Positions 1 to 8,898 are shown, counted from the stretch's first letter. The stretch is 64,000 bases of DNA from Pseudomonadota bacterium (GCA_027620495.1 JAQCEA010000003.1:1-64000); one strand, 5' to 3'. Translations and numbers: made by a program. Notes: generated from the letters alone by a model not told the origin.

Positions 1-627
1 TGGCACGGGCGTGATTTGGCGGATACCGCTTTTGCGCATCATCGGATGTTGGAACCAACAGGCGACCTCGGTCGAGACATGTGATCCAAGCCGTTCTTCA
101 ATCAAATTCAATGCTACTTCAAAACCACCGGCAGCACCAGACGCGGTGATAAATGACTGTGCCACCTGAATGATCTGATCTGATGCCAGATAATCTGGAA
201 ATTCTTTTTCAAAGGTGGCGCGGTAACACCAATGAACCGACAGTGGTAACGCTGAAACCAGCTTGGTTCTGGCCAGTGGGAACACGCCGCCACTTACCGC
301 GCAAAACACACAGCCATGACGTGATAAATGACGCAACGCGCCAAGCGATTGTTTATTTTGAAAGCTGGCCTTTGGTGGGGCCAGAAATACCAGATAGTCA
401 GTCTTGGTTTGTGCCGAAATATGTGCCGCAACGTCAAAGGTGATGGCCGCACTTGCGGTTACGGGCGCGCCATTTTCGGATATGAGTTGCCAGCTAAACG
501 TATTGGAGCCCGACACCTCATTGGCAACACGCAAGGGTTCGATCATCGAGGTGAGGCACGCCATCGGAAACCCGTCAAAAATAAGAAAGCTGATAAGTGT
601 CGTTTTCACGTCTAGGTGGCCTGTCAT
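1..627 (-). CDS. glxA: GlxA-type transcriptional regulator (DJ-1/PfpI domain), partial
   Basis: The reading frame is open from ATG at 627 to the window edge (209 codons) and is cut off before its C-terminus. The translation starts MTGHLDVKTTLISFLIFDGF and has the layout of the class I amidotransferase-like sensor domain of GlxA/AraC-family activators. The nucleophile-elbow region reads CAVSGGVFPL, so the usual cysteine of catalytic DJ-1 proteins is replaced, as expected for a regulator. The AraC helix-turn-helix should lie beyond base 1. In rhizobia glxA sits next to glxBCD, and here it is divergent from that operon with one small regulator between. The start codon lies inside a 19-bp tandem duplication. 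Family confident; effector unknown. Confidence 0.85.
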   Translation of the reverse strand, partial: MTGHLDVKTTLISFLIFDGFPMACLTSMIEPLRVANEVSGSNTFSWQLISENGAPVTASAAITFDVAAHISAQTKTDYLVFLAPPKASFQNKQSLGALRHLSRHGCVFCAVSGGVFPLARTKLVSALPLSVHWCYRATFEKEFPDYLASDQIIQVAQSFITASGAAGGFEVALNLIEERLGSHVSTEVACWFQHPMMRKSGIRQITPVP

Positions 628-662
628 TTGCGAATAGAAATTTCATTTGCGAATAGAAATTT
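625..662. repeat. Perfect 19-bp tandem duplication at the glxA start codon
   Basis: CATTTGCGAATAGAAATTT occurs twice head to tail (625-643 and 644-662) with no mismatch. The first copy contains the glxA start codon on the minus strand, so the second copy forms the immediate 5' leader of glxA, where a ribosome-binding site is expected. It may be a recent slippage duplication or a doubled regulator site. Confidence 0.9.
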
Positions 663-724
663 GCCCAGCTACATTAGATAGATTAATTTATAGATCATGC
701 AACTATGAGGTTCAGGATAAGGCG

Positions 725-1372
725 ATGGCAACGTCTCAGCAATCAGCAAAAATAGAGCTTGGGCAAGACCCACACGCCACCATAGAGGGCAGTGAAAAGG
801 CGCTTGAAGTCGCGATTGGCCGAGAAGTACATGCGTTTCGCAAACAACAGAATATCACTGTGGCTGAATTGGCGGCGGTGACTAATTTATCGATTGGCAT
901 GTTGTCTAAAATTGAAAATGGCAATACCTCGCCATCGCTTTCGACATTGCAGACTATTTCAAATGCGTTATCAGTGCCGCTGACAGCATTTTTCCGGCAA
1001 TATGAAGAACAGCGGAGCGCGGTTCATACAAAAGCTGGGGCTGGGGTGCAGATCGAACGTGAAGGCACCCGTGCTGGCCACCAATATAATCTGCTCGGCC
1101 ATATCGGTGGTAATTCCAGCGGTGTCATTGTCGAACCTTATTTGATTACGCTTGATAGTGAATCAGACACATTTAAGACGTTTCAACATAGTGGCATTGA
1201 AACGATCTTTATGCTTGAGGGTGAGGTTGATTATCTTCACGGCAATAAGATTTATTCATTAAAGCCGGGCGATACATTGTTTTTTGATGCGGATGCACCG
1301 CATGGGCCGGAAAAACTGGTCAAGCTACCAGCGCGGTATCTATCGATTATCAGCTATAAACAAAAGCCGTAA
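725..1372 (+). CDS. XRE-family regulator with C-terminal cupin domain
   Basis: A 215-residue protein with an XRE helix-turn-helix at about residues 32-88 (containing MLSKIENGNTSPSLSTLQ) and a cupin sensor domain at about 130-205 (LEGEVDYLHG, then PGDTLFFDADAPHGP). This is the architecture of the small-ligand-sensing repressors often found beside polyamine and amino-acid catabolic genes. I chose ATG 725 because GGATAAGG precedes it; an in-frame TTG at 647 would start inside the tandem duplication. It lies between divergent glxA and the glxBCD-glnT operon and is a plausible regulator of that operon; this is inference from position. Confidence 0.85.
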   Translation: MATSQQSAKIELGQDPHATIEGSEKALEVAIGREVHAFRKQQNITVAELAAVTNLSIGMLSKIENGNTSPSLSTLQTISNALSVPLTAFFRQYEEQRSAVHTKAGAGVQIEREGTRAGHQYNLLGHIGGNSSGVIVEPYLITLDSESDTFKTFQHSGIETIFMLEGEVDYLHGNKIYSLKPGDTLFFDADAPHGPEKLVKLPARYLSIISYKQKP

Positions 1373-1594
1373 GTGCTTTATTGCTCTGGGTTAAGTTATT
1401 TTTCGGTAGAGCTGCGCTCGGCCGTATCCAGAACCTTCCAAAATCTTCAAAAATATCTAGCAATGGAGCTTCATTTTCTAACATGATAATTTTGCATTGA
1501 GTGAAAAAAAGTTTCCTGATAGTTGATAATTGCTATTTTTTGCATTAATGCTGAATCCTAAAAGTAAAAACAACCAGCTCAAACGGAGTTGCTA
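1373..1594 (+). promoter_or_regulatory. Leader/promoter region of the glxBCD-glnT operon
   Basis: A 222-bp AT-rich gap between the XRE-cupin gene and glxB. It contains the perfect palindrome GCATTAATGC at 1542-1551, a possible operator centre, and AACGGAG at 1582-1588 as ribosome-binding site for glxB. No strong hairpin followed by a T-run is visible after the regulator gene, so read-through is possible. I cannot place a confident -35/-10 pair. Confidence 0.4.
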
Positions 1595-2491
1595 ATGTGT
1601 GGAATTGTAGGGCTTTTCCTGAAAGATAAGTCGCTTGAGGCTGATTTAGGCCGCATGCTGTCTGAAATGCTTGTCACCATGACCGATCGGGGGCCGGATA
1701 GTGCCGGCATTGCGGTATATAACGCGCATCAGGCTGGCCAAGCGAAAATCACCGTACAAGCGGATAACCCGCAGGTGGATTTTGATGGGCTGGATAAAAA
1801 GCTGGGGGTGGCAATTGGCACCAGCGTCAAAATGGATATCCGGGACACACATGCGGTATTGACCATGCCGCAAGCCAGCCTTGATACAGCGATGGCAGAA
1901 CTGCGCCAATTAGACCCGGTGATCCGTATCATGGGTCGTGGTGAATCAATTGAAATTTATAAAGAAGTCGGCCTGCCAGAAACTGTTGTCAGCCGTTTTG
2001 ACATTGCAAAAATGTCTGGCACGCATGGTATTGGCCATACCCGCATGGCCACCGAATCAGCGGTGACAACCATGGGTGCGCATCCGTTTAACACCGATAG
2101 TGACCAATGTTTGGTGCATAATGGGTCATTGTCGAATCACAATTCACTGCGGCGGAAATTGCGCCGGGAAAATATCCGAATTGAGACGGAAAATGATACC
2201 GAGGTGGCCGCGGCCTATTTGACATGGAAGTTGCAAAATGGGTCTTCGCTTGGCGAGGCGTTGGAAAGCTCGCTGAACGATCTTGATGGATTTTTCACTT
2301 TTGTCGTTGGCACAAAAGATGGATTTGGTGTGGTCCGTGACCCCATCGCGTGTAAACCAGCGGTGATGGCGGAAACCGATTCATATGTGGCGTTTGGCAG
2401 CGAATATCGTGCGTTGGTGAATTTGCCAAATATTGAACAGGCCCGGGTTTGGGAGCCAGAACCAGCAACTGTTTATTTTTGGAATCATTGA
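1595..2491 (+). CDS. glxB: GlxB: class II glutamine amidotransferase subunit
   Basis: A 298-residue Ntn-hydrolase-type glutaminase, homologous to the N-terminal domain of glutamate synthase and of PurF. It begins MCGIVGLF, giving an N-terminal catalytic cysteine after methionine removal, so the start is ATG 1595 and not the TTG at 1589. GIGHTRMATES and HPFNTDSDQCLVHNGSLSNH are the glutamine-binding loops. In the family this subunit releases ammonia from glutamine for the GlxC/GlxD partners. First gene of the operon; its stop is one base before the glxC start. The related N-methylglutamate synthase subunit MgsA has the same fold, so the product of the complex (glutamate or N-methylglutamate) cannot be told from sequence. 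Confidence 0.9.
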   Translation: MCGIVGLFLKDKSLEADLGRMLSEMLVTMTDRGPDSAGIAVYNAHQAGQAKITVQADNPQVDFDGLDKKLGVAIGTSVKMDIRDTHAVLTMPQASLDTAMAELRQLDPVIRIMGRGESIEIYKEVGLPETVVSRFDIAKMSGTHGIGHTRMATESAVTTMGAHPFNTDSDQCLVHNGSLSNHNSLRRKLRRENIRIETENDTEVAAAYLTWKLQNGSSLGEALESSLNDLDGFFTFVVGTKDGFGVVRDPIACKPAVMAETDSYVAFGSEYRALVNLPNIEQARVWEPEPATVYFWNH

Positions 2492-2492
2492 T

Positions 2493-3170
2493 ATGGAAAA
2501 GTTAGATTTACAGGCACTTGGGCTGCGCGCACTTAACGAAAAACTGCAGAACCAGACAGACGAGACAAACCAGAAAGACTGGGAAATTATCAACCCACGT
2601 GGCAGTCACGCCATTGCTGTTGGTGTCGATGCGCCGATTAACGTCACGGTGCGCGGGTCAACCGGCTATTATTGTGGCGGCATGAATAAGCAGGCGCATA
2701 TTCATGTTGACGGGTCTGCTGGCCCGGGTGTGGCGGAGAATATGATGTCCGGCACGGTCACGATTGACGGTGATGCCAGCCAATATGCCGGGGCAACTGG
2801 GCATGGCGGCACCCTTGTCATTAAGGGGAATGCGGCATCACGTTGTGGTATTTCGATGAAGGGCATCGACATTGTTGTACATGGCAATATTGGTCATATG
2901 AGTGCCTTTATGGCGCAATCTGGCAATCTGGTTGTGTGTGGTGATGCTGGTGATGCGTTGGGTGATTCGATTTATGAAGCGAGGCTGTTCGTGCGCGGGG
3001 CGGTCAAATCGCTTGGTGCTGATTGTATCGAAAAGGAAATGCGTCCAGAACATCTCGATATTTTGCGCGACCTGCTTGAAAAAGCTGGGTGTGATGCAAA
3101 ACCGGAAGAATTCAAACGATACGGTTCGGCGCGGCAACTCTACAATTTCAAAATTGATAATGCATACTAG
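2493..3170 (+). CDS. glxC: GlxC: GXGXG beta-helix subunit of a split glutamate-synthase-like enzyme
   Basis: A 225-residue protein matching the C-terminal GXGXG domain of the glutamate synthase large chain. Repeating glycine turns are visible, for example VRGSTGYYCGG, IDGDASQYAGATGHGG, IKGNAASRCG and CGDAGDALGDSIYEA. In full-length GltB this domain is structural and shapes the ammonia tunnel; here it is a stand-alone subunit equivalent to GlxC/MgsB. ATG 2493 follows the glxB stop by one base, implying translational coupling, and the length fits the family. A longer in-frame start at 2433 would overlap glxB and is unlikely. Confidence 0.9.
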   Translation: MEKLDLQALGLRALNEKLQNQTDETNQKDWEIINPRGSHAIAVGVDAPINVTVRGSTGYYCGGMNKQAHIHVDGSAGPGVAENMMSGTVTIDGDASQYAGATGHGGTLVIKGNAASRCGISMKGIDIVVHGNIGHMSAFMAQSGNLVVCGDAGDALGDSIYEARLFVRGAVKSLGADCIEKEMRPEHLDILRDLLEKAGCDAKPEEFKRYGSARQLYNFKIDNAY

Positions 3171-3184
3171 CAGGGACAAAAATC

Positions 3185-4531
3185 ATGAGTGATAAGAAAC
3201 AAAATGCAATTCCACAGACTGTTCCTGTGCAGTCTTCGACGTTCTCGCAAACGGTAAATGCTGAAATCCGCCGGGCCGCGGCAACGGGCATTTATGATAT
3301 CCGTGGTGGTGGTGCCAAACGCAAGGTACCGCATTTCGATGATCTGTTGTTTTTGGGCGCGTCAATTTCACGCTATCCGCTGGAAGGTTATCGGGAAAAA
3401 TGTGAAACCAAGGTCACATTGGGCACCAGATTTGCCAAAAACCCGATTGAGATTGATATCCCAATCACCATTGCCGGTATGAGCTTTGGATCGTTATCTG
3501 GCGGCGCAAAAGAAGCGCTTGGACGCGGTGCTAGCATGGCCGGTACATCGACCACAACCGGTGATGGCGGAATGACTGTTGAAGAACGCGGGCATTCCAG
3601 CAAGCTGGTATACCAATATTTGCCATCGCGCTATGGCATGAATCCGGATGATCTGCGCAAGGCTGATGCTATTGAAGTTGTGGTTGGCCAAGGTGCAAAG
3701 CCAGGCGGCGGCGGTATGTTGCTGGGACAAAAAATTTCTGACCGGGTAGCGAAAATGCGTAACCTGCCAAAAGGCATTGACCAGCGGTCTGCTTGTCGTC
3801 ACCCCGACTGGACCGGTCCTGATGATCTGGAAATTAAAATTCTTGAATTACGTGAAATCACCGGATGGCGTGTGCCAATTTATGTCAAGGTGGGTGGGGC
3901 GCGGCCTTATTTTGATACCACATTGGCGGTGAAGGCTGGCGCTGATGTTGTTGTGCTAGACGGTATGCAGGGCGGTACAGCGGCAACGCAAGATGTGTTT
4001 ATCGAACATGTCGGACAGCCGATCTTGGCCTGTATCCGCGAGGCGGTGCGTGCGTTGCAAGACCTTGATATGCACCGTGAAGTCCAATTGATTGTGTCTG
4101 GCGGTGTGCGCAATGGTGCGGATGTGGCAAAATGTATGGCACTCGGTGCTGATGCGGTATCGATTGGAACCGCGGCATTGATCGCGCTTGGGGATAATGA
4201 CCCGCGTTGGGAAGCCGAGTATCAAAAGCTTGGTACCACAGCCGGAGCCTATGATGACTGGCACGAGGGCAAAGACCCGGCCGGGATCACAACACAAGAC
4301 CCTGAACTGATGAAACGGTTTGACCCGGTCGAAGGTGGGCGCCGCTTAAATAATTACCTGAAAGTGATGACGCTAGAGGCGCAGACTATCGCCCGTGCCT
4401 GCGGAAAAAGTCATGTGCATAACCTTGAACCAGAGGATTTATGTGCGCTAACTTTGGAAGCGGCAGCGATGGCAAAGGTGCCGCTGGCTGGCACTGATTG
4501 GTGGCCGGGAAAGCCGGGCACTTCTTACTAG
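3185..4531 (+). CDS. glxD: GlxD: FMN-binding glutamate-synthase-like subunit
   Basis: A 448-residue protein equivalent to the FMN/synthase domain of GltB. Visible hallmarks are PITIAGMSFGSLSGGAKEAL, GQGAKPGGGGMLLGQK, the barrel strand PIYVKVGGARP and the flavin-phosphate loop VSGGVRNGADVAKCMALGA. With GlxB and GlxC it would form a three-subunit enzyme that moves the glutamine amide nitrogen, or an amine, onto a 2-oxoacid. It starts 14 bp after glxC with a good ATG. The MgsC subunit of N-methylglutamate synthase is a close homologue; no N-methylglutamate dehydrogenase (mgdABCD) genes occur in this window. Confidence 0.9.
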   Translation: MSDKKQNAIPQTVPVQSSTFSQTVNAEIRRAAATGIYDIRGGGAKRKVPHFDDLLFLGASISRYPLEGYREKCETKVTLGTRFAKNPIEIDIPITIAGMSFGSLSGGAKEALGRGASMAGTSTTTGDGGMTVEERGHSSKLVYQYLPSRYGMNPDDLRKADAIEVVVGQGAKPGGGGMLLGQKISDRVAKMRNLPKGIDQRSACRHPDWTGPDDLEIKILELREITGWRVPIYVKVGGARPYFDTTLAVKAGADVVVLDGMQGGTAATQDVFIEHVGQPILACIREAVRALQDLDMHREVQLIVSGGVRNGADVAKCMALGADAVSIGTAALIALGDNDPRWEAEYQKLGTTAGAYDDWHEGKDPAGITTQDPELMKRFDPVEGGRRLNNYLKVMTLEAQTIARACGKSHVHNLEPEDLCALTLEAAAMAKVPLAGTDWWPGKPGTSY

Positions 4532-4595
4532 GCCGGCCGTTTAAGATAAAACATATGGGAACACACACATTACGCTGTAAACATGGGGACTCACA

Positions 4596-5930
4596 ATGAC
4601 AGTTGATCTCGCATCTTATGCCAAAGAAAAAGGCATTAAATATTTTATGATCTCATTTACCGATCTGTTCGGGGGACAACGTGCAAAATTGGTGCCGGCA
4701 CAGGCCATTGCCGATATGCAGGAAGACGGCGCTGGATTTGCTGGGTTTGCGGCATGGCTGGATTTAACGCCAGCCCATCCTGATATGCTTGCGGTGCCTG
4801 ATCCGGCATCGGTTATTCAGTTGCCGTGGCAACCAGATGTCGCATGGGTGGCGGCGAATTGTGTGATGGAAGGCAAAGGTGTTGATCAGGCACCGCGCAA
4901 TGTGTTGCAGCGTCTGATTGATGAAGCCGCCGCCGAAGGCATGCATGTCAAAACTGGTGTTGAAGCTGAATATTTTCTGCTGACGCCCGATGGCAATCAG
5001 ATTTCCGACCCCTTTGATACAGCTGAAAAGCCTTGTTATGACCAGCAAGCGGTGATGCGCCGGTACGATGTGGTCAAAGAAATCTGCGATTACATGCTCG
5101 ATCTTGGATGGGGCCCGTATCAAAATGATCATGAAGATGCCAATGGCCAGTTTGAAATGAACTGGGAATTTGACGATGCTATGGCCACGGCCGATAAACA
5201 TAGCTTCTTTAAATTCATGACAAAGTCGGTTGCCGAAAAGCATGGCTATCGGGCGACATTCATGCCAAAGCCAATTGCCGGGCTGACCGGTAATGGTTGT
5301 CACGTCCATATTTCGGTATGGGACAAGCCGGGCGCCGCCGCCAAAACCAATGTGTTTGCGACCACGCCTACATCTGAAAACCAAGCATCTGAACTTGGAT
5401 TGTCGGAAAACGGGCGGCACTTCCTCGGCGGCATTATGAAACATGCCAGCGCATTGGCGGCGATTACCAACCCGACAGTCAATAGCTATAAGAGGATCAA
5501 CGCCCCGCGCACCACGTCTGGGGCCACTTGGGCGCCAAATACGGTGACATGGACGGGCAATAACAGAACGCATATGGTACGGGTGCCCGGCCCGGGCCGG
5601 TTTGAATTGCGTTTGCCGGACGGGGCGGCGAATCCATATTTGTTGCAGGCTGTGATCATTGCTGCTGGCCTTGATGGGATCCGCAGCAAGGCAGAACCAG
5701 GCAAGCGGCACGATATCGACATGTATGCCCAAGGCCATTCCGTTAGAGGCGCACCAAAACTGCCGTTAAACCTGCTTGATGCGCTACGTGAATATGACAA
5801 GGACAAATCACTCAAAGCGGCGATGGGGGATGAATTTTCAGCTGCCTATCTAAAATTGAAACAACAGGAATGGAATTCATTCGTGTCGCATTTCACGCAA
5901 TGGGAAAAAGATAACACATTGGATATTTAA
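4596..5930 (+). CDS. glnT: Type III glutamine synthetase GlnT (or gamma-glutamylmethylamide synthetase GmaS)
   Basis: A 444-residue glutamine-synthetase fold enzyme. It reads as a close relative of rhizobial GlnT: SYAKEKGIKYFMISFTDLFG at the N-terminus, GVEAEYFLL (metal-binding Glu pair), NGQFEMNWEF, GNGCHVHISVWD and RFELRLPDGAANPYLLQA. It catalyses ATP-dependent amidation of glutamate. GlnT and GmaS (methylamine plus glutamate) belong to the same subfamily and both co-occur with glxBCD/mgsABC-like genes, so the amine substrate is undecided. GGGGAC precedes ATG 4596, 64 bp after glxD. Probably the last core gene of the operon. Confidence 0.88.
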   Translation: MTVDLASYAKEKGIKYFMISFTDLFGGQRAKLVPAQAIADMQEDGAGFAGFAAWLDLTPAHPDMLAVPDPASVIQLPWQPDVAWVAANCVMEGKGVDQAPRNVLQRLIDEAAAEGMHVKTGVEAEYFLLTPDGNQISDPFDTAEKPCYDQQAVMRRYDVVKEICDYMLDLGWGPYQNDHEDANGQFEMNWEFDDAMATADKHSFFKFMTKSVAEKHGYRATFMPKPIAGLTGNGCHVHISVWDKPGAAAKTNVFATTPTSENQASELGLSENGRHFLGGIMKHASALAAITNPTVNSYKRINAPRTTSGATWAPNTVTWTGNNRTHMVRVPGPGRFELRLPDGAANPYLLQAVIIAAGLDGIRSKAEPGKRHDIDMYAQGHSVRGAPKLPLNLLDALREYDKDKSLKAAMGDEFSAAYLKLKQQEWNSFVSHFTQWEKDNTLDI

Positions 5931-5970
5931 TCTGGTGGCCTTAGAAAGATGAGACAAAGGGGCCGTAGTG

Positions 5971-6462
5971 ATGAAATTGAAACCCAGCCTAACTCTGGAT
6001 GCTGCCAGTGCCATTATGGATCGCGCGCTGGCATATAGCCGGGCTGAAAACATGTTGCCGATGACTGTCGTTATTCTTGATGCTGGCGGTAAAATGATTG
6101 CCAGTAAAAGCGAAGACGGATCAGGCATCATGCGGTTTGATATTGCCCGCGGCAAGGCATGGGGGGCGCTTGGCATGGGCATATCCAGCCGTTTGATCCG
6201 TGACCGCTTGTCCGCCCGCCCCACTTTTGTCACGTCACTGGCGGCAGTTGCTGACGGCCGGTTTGTGCCAGTGCCGGGGGGTGTTTTAATTGAAGATGCC
6301 GACGGGTTCACCATTGGCGCGATTGGTATCAGTGGCGATACTTCGGAAAAGGATGAATATTGCGCCATTCGTGCGGTACAAGATGCTGGCTTACAAGCTG
6401 AACCGGCCAAAATAGACCCCAACTGGCAATCCTCTCGCCTGTCTGATCACGAAGATGAATAA
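5971..6462 (+). CDS. DUF336 (GlcG/HbpS-like) protein
   Basis: A 163-residue protein of the DUF336 family, whose members include the heme-binding HbpS and GlcG. The diagnostic strands are visible: VVILDAGGKMIASKSEDGS, GKAWGALGMG and the C-terminal GAIGISGDTSEKDEYCAIRAV. Biochemical role in this family is poorly defined. It lies 40 bp downstream of glnT with AAAGGGG before ATG 5971, so it is probably cotranscribed. It faces the convergent FAH gene; I see no convincing terminator between them. Confidence 0.8.
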   Translation: MKLKPSLTLDAASAIMDRALAYSRAENMLPMTVVILDAGGKMIASKSEDGSGIMRFDIARGKAWGALGMGISSRLIRDRLSARPTFVTSLAAVADGRFVPVPGGVLIEDADGFTIGAIGISGDTSEKDEYCAIRAVQDAGLQAEPAKIDPNWQSSRLSDHEDE

Positions 6463-6495
6463 AGCTGATGCTGCGGGCAGGCACGCCCTTGGTCG

Positions 6496-7353
6496 CTAGA
6501 TTGCTTTTACCGGGTTGCAGAGCAGCCCAATCTTTTCAATTTCAACTTCAACCACATCACCATCTTGCATCCATAATGGGGGTTTACGGCCATGCCCCAC
6601 GCCAGATGGGGTCCCCATCACCACTATATCACCAGCATCGAGCGTCATAGCTTCGGTGATATAGACAAGTGTTTCAACGACCTTGAAAATCATCATATCG
6701 GTGGTGCTTGATTGCACCGTCTGGCCATTTAGACGACATTCAATTTTTAATCCGTCGGCGGCTGGTGGTAGCTCATCAGGTGTGACCAGAACTGGACCAA
6801 AAGGGCCGGTCTGGTCAAAATTTTTACCCATCGTCCATTGAATTGTATGGCGCTGATATTCACGAACCGAACCATCATTAAAACAGCTATAGCCAGCAAT
6901 CACATCAAGGGCATTATCAGCTGTGAGATGTTTGCATTTCTGCCCAATAATGACGGCGAGTTCCGCCTCGTAATCCATCGTGTTTGACATACGGGGGGCA
7001 AGGATCGGTTTATGTGCCGCCACCAGCGATGTGGGGCTGCGCATAAAAATGGCTGGAAATGGCTGTTTTTCAAATGGCCCTTCGGCAATATGATCCATGT
7101 AATTCAGCCCAAGACATAGAATTTTGCCGGGCGTTGTAATTGGCACCTGCAGATCAAGCTCGTCCAGCTGATAATGAACCGTGCCATCTGCCGCAGCCAG
7201 AATGTCGGCAATATCTGCAAATTGACCCGCTTTGATGACCGCCCCAAGATCGGTCGGGGCGGCGGCATCAACAAGCGATAGATCAATCACCCCAGCATCA
7301 GTTAGCGCGCCGATGCGGGGCTGGTGATCTTTGACAAAGGCGAGCAAACGCAT
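6496..7353 (-). CDS. Fumarylacetoacetate hydrolase family protein (FAH 1)
   Basis: A 285-residue enzyme with the two-part FAH layout: a short N-terminal domain and a catalytic mixed beta-roll from about residue 75 (ILCLGLNYMDHIAE). The divalent-metal ligands are present as E129 and E131 in DYEAELAVIIG and D160 in CFNDGS; ETLVYITEAMTLDAGDIVVMGTPSGVG is the conserved C-terminal signature. Members hydrolyse C-C bonds of acylpyruvates or decarboxylate or hydrate similar oxoacids; the substrate is not predictable. It is the last gene of the minus-strand NitT/TauT transporter operon, 24 bp after FAH 2. Confidence 0.88.
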   Translation of the reverse strand: MRLLAFVKDHQPRIGALTDAGVIDLSLVDAAAPTDLGAVIKAGQFADIADILAAADGTVHYQLDELDLQVPITTPGKILCLGLNYMDHIAEGPFEKQPFPAIFMRSPTSLVAAHKPILAPRMSNTMDYEAELAVIIGQKCKHLTADNALDVIAGYSCFNDGSVREYQRHTIQWTMGKNFDQTGPFGPVLVTPDELPPAADGLKIECRLNGQTVQSSTTDMMIFKVVETLVYITEAMTLDAGDIVVMGTPSGVGHGRKPPLWMQDGDVVEVEIEKIGLLCNPVKAI

Positions 7354-7377
7354 GATCGTTCCTATCTCGGTAGCTGG

Positions 7378-8064
7378 TTACACCACTTTGACGATAAAGG
7401 GGGCAAGCCCATCTACCCGGCATTCCATTACATCGCCTTTTTTGATGGGGCCAACGCCAGCTGGCGTGCCTGACATAATCAGATCGCCAGCGGCAATATC
7501 ATAAAACCGAGATAGATAGGCGATTTGTTCTGGCACTTTCCAGATCATCTGATTGAGATCACCTTTTTGGCGTTCCTCGCCATTTACCGTCAGCGAGATC
7601 GCGCCCGAGTCAAGATGACCAGTTTGTGAGGCAGGTACCAATGGACCCATTGGGGCTGATCGTTCAAAGGCTTTACCAATTTCCCACGGGCGTCCCATTT
7701 TTTTCATTTCACCCTGTAAATCGCGGCGGGTCATATCAAGCCCGATACCATAGCCAAACACATGTTGCATCGCGTCAGCTTCGCTGATGTTGGCACCGCC
7801 ACTTTTCAACGCCACGATCATTTCCACTTCAAAATGCACGTCATTGGTCTGGGGCGGGTAGGGGAACTCGCCGCTGCTATCGACATTGTCGCCATTTTTC
7901 TGAAAAAAGAACGGGGGTTCTTTATCTGGGTCATGCCCCATCTCAATGGCATGGTCGGCATAATTGCGCCCGATGCAATAAATACGACGTACCGGGAAAC
8001 GGGCGTCGCTACCCTGCACAGGGAGGCTTGGTTGTGCCGGTTGAGGAATTACATAATTAGACAT
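7378..8064 (-). CDS. Fumarylpyruvate hydrolase-like FAH family protein (FAH 2)
   Basis: A 228-residue compact FAH enzyme that lacks the long N-terminal domain of FAH 1, the size of NagK-type fumarylpyruvate or maleylpyruvate hydrolases. Metal ligands E79 and E81 (HFEVEMIVAL) and D110 (GIGLDMTRRDLQ) are in place, as is GDLIMSGTPAGVGP. The motif DMTRRDLQGEMKKMGRPWEIGKAF is typical of this subgroup. AAGGA precedes the ATG. Its place directly behind the transporter genes suggests that the imported compound is converted to an acylpyruvate-like intermediate; no ring-cleavage dioxygenase is present here to confirm that. Confidence 0.85.
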   Translation of the reverse strand: MSNYVIPQPAQPSLPVQGSDARFPVRRIYCIGRNYADHAIEMGHDPDKEPPFFFQKNGDNVDSSGEFPYPPQTNDVHFEVEMIVALKSGGANISEADAMQHVFGYGIGLDMTRRDLQGEMKKMGRPWEIGKAFERSAPMGPLVPASQTGHLDSGAISLTVNGEERQKGDLNQMIWKVPEQIAYLSRFYDIAAGDLIMSGTPAGVGPIKKGDVMECRVDGLAPFIVKVV

Positions 8065-8106
8065 TTTTCTTTTCCTTTGACAAAAAACAACCCCATATCA
8101 AACAAG

Positions 8107-8865
8107 CTAGGAGGCTCGCCTTGCCGCATAATAGGCAACCCGGCGTTCCAGATAGGCAAGAAATTCAGCGATCAGAAAGGCCAGACTGAACAGCACCAGC
8201 AGGACGGCCCAAAAATGTTTCATTAGGAAATTCGCTGAATATAATTCAAACAAGGCGCCAAACCCGACAATTGAAATCAGCAATTGTCCTATGATCACCC
8301 CTTTGACGGCGCGGATAAACCCAATCCGAACCCCACCTAAAATTTCAGGCAAAGCCGCCCAAAAATATATCTTGAAAAATGCGTCAGTTGGCGAGGCACC
8401 AAACGAGTGTGCCATTTCAACAAGTGACCGGTTGATCTGCAATACACCGGCCCGCGCGTTGAGCACAATTATCCAGATGGCAAACAAAGCGGTGGTAATA
8501 ATGATAGCTTGCAGCCCAAACCCAAAAAGCACCATTAATACCGGCACCAAAGCGGTGAGGGGGGCGCTCAAAAACATGTTGACCCATGGCAAAAGCATTT
8601 CGTCAATCAACCTGTTTTTGCCCATTAAAATACCAACAGGGATGCCAATCACAATTGCTGAAAATGTACCAACGAAAAACGCATAGCCAGTGTCTGCCAG
8701 CGCTTTGATGAAAACTTTTGTAGAGGCAATTTCAAGCAGCGTTGCGAAAATCGCGCTGAGTGGCGGCAAAAAGAATGTCACTTCGAGATGACCAACAAGT
8801 TCCCACAAGGCGCCCCATAACAATAGCGACGACATGCCTGGCAATCGATAACCGAATAAATTCAT
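8107..8865 (-). CDS. NitT/TauT-type ABC transporter permease (second)
   Basis: A 252-residue inner-membrane permease of the SsuC/TauC family with about six hydrophobic segments. The cytoplasmic EAA loop that docks to the ATPase is seen as MAHSFGASPTDAFFKIYFWAALPEILGG. AGAGGA lies upstream of the ATG. It is transcribed after the ATPase gene, in the same operon as another permease (9699-10463) that differs in sequence, so the importer is likely a heterodimer of two permeases. Substrate unknown. Confidence 0.88.
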   Translation of the reverse strand: MNLFGYRLPGMSSLLLWGALWELVGHLEVTFFLPPLSAIFATLLEIASTKVFIKALADTGYAFFVGTFSAIVIGIPVGILMGKNRLIDEMLLPWVNMFLSAPLTALVPVLMVLFGFGLQAIIITTALFAIWIIVLNARAGVLQINRSLVEMAHSFGASPTDAFFKIYFWAALPEILGGVRIGFIRAVKGVIIGQLLISIVGFGALFELYSANFLMKHFWAVLLVLFSLAFLIAEFLAYLERRVAYYAARRAS

Positions 8866-8898
8866 TGGCGTCCTCTCATCATTGATCGTGCAACAGCT

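Noticed and set aside
4764-5738. 324-codon open frame on the minus strand
   Set aside because: It lies entirely antisense to glnT, which has full family motifs; the minus-frame translation matches no recognisable family and is a codon-bias shadow.
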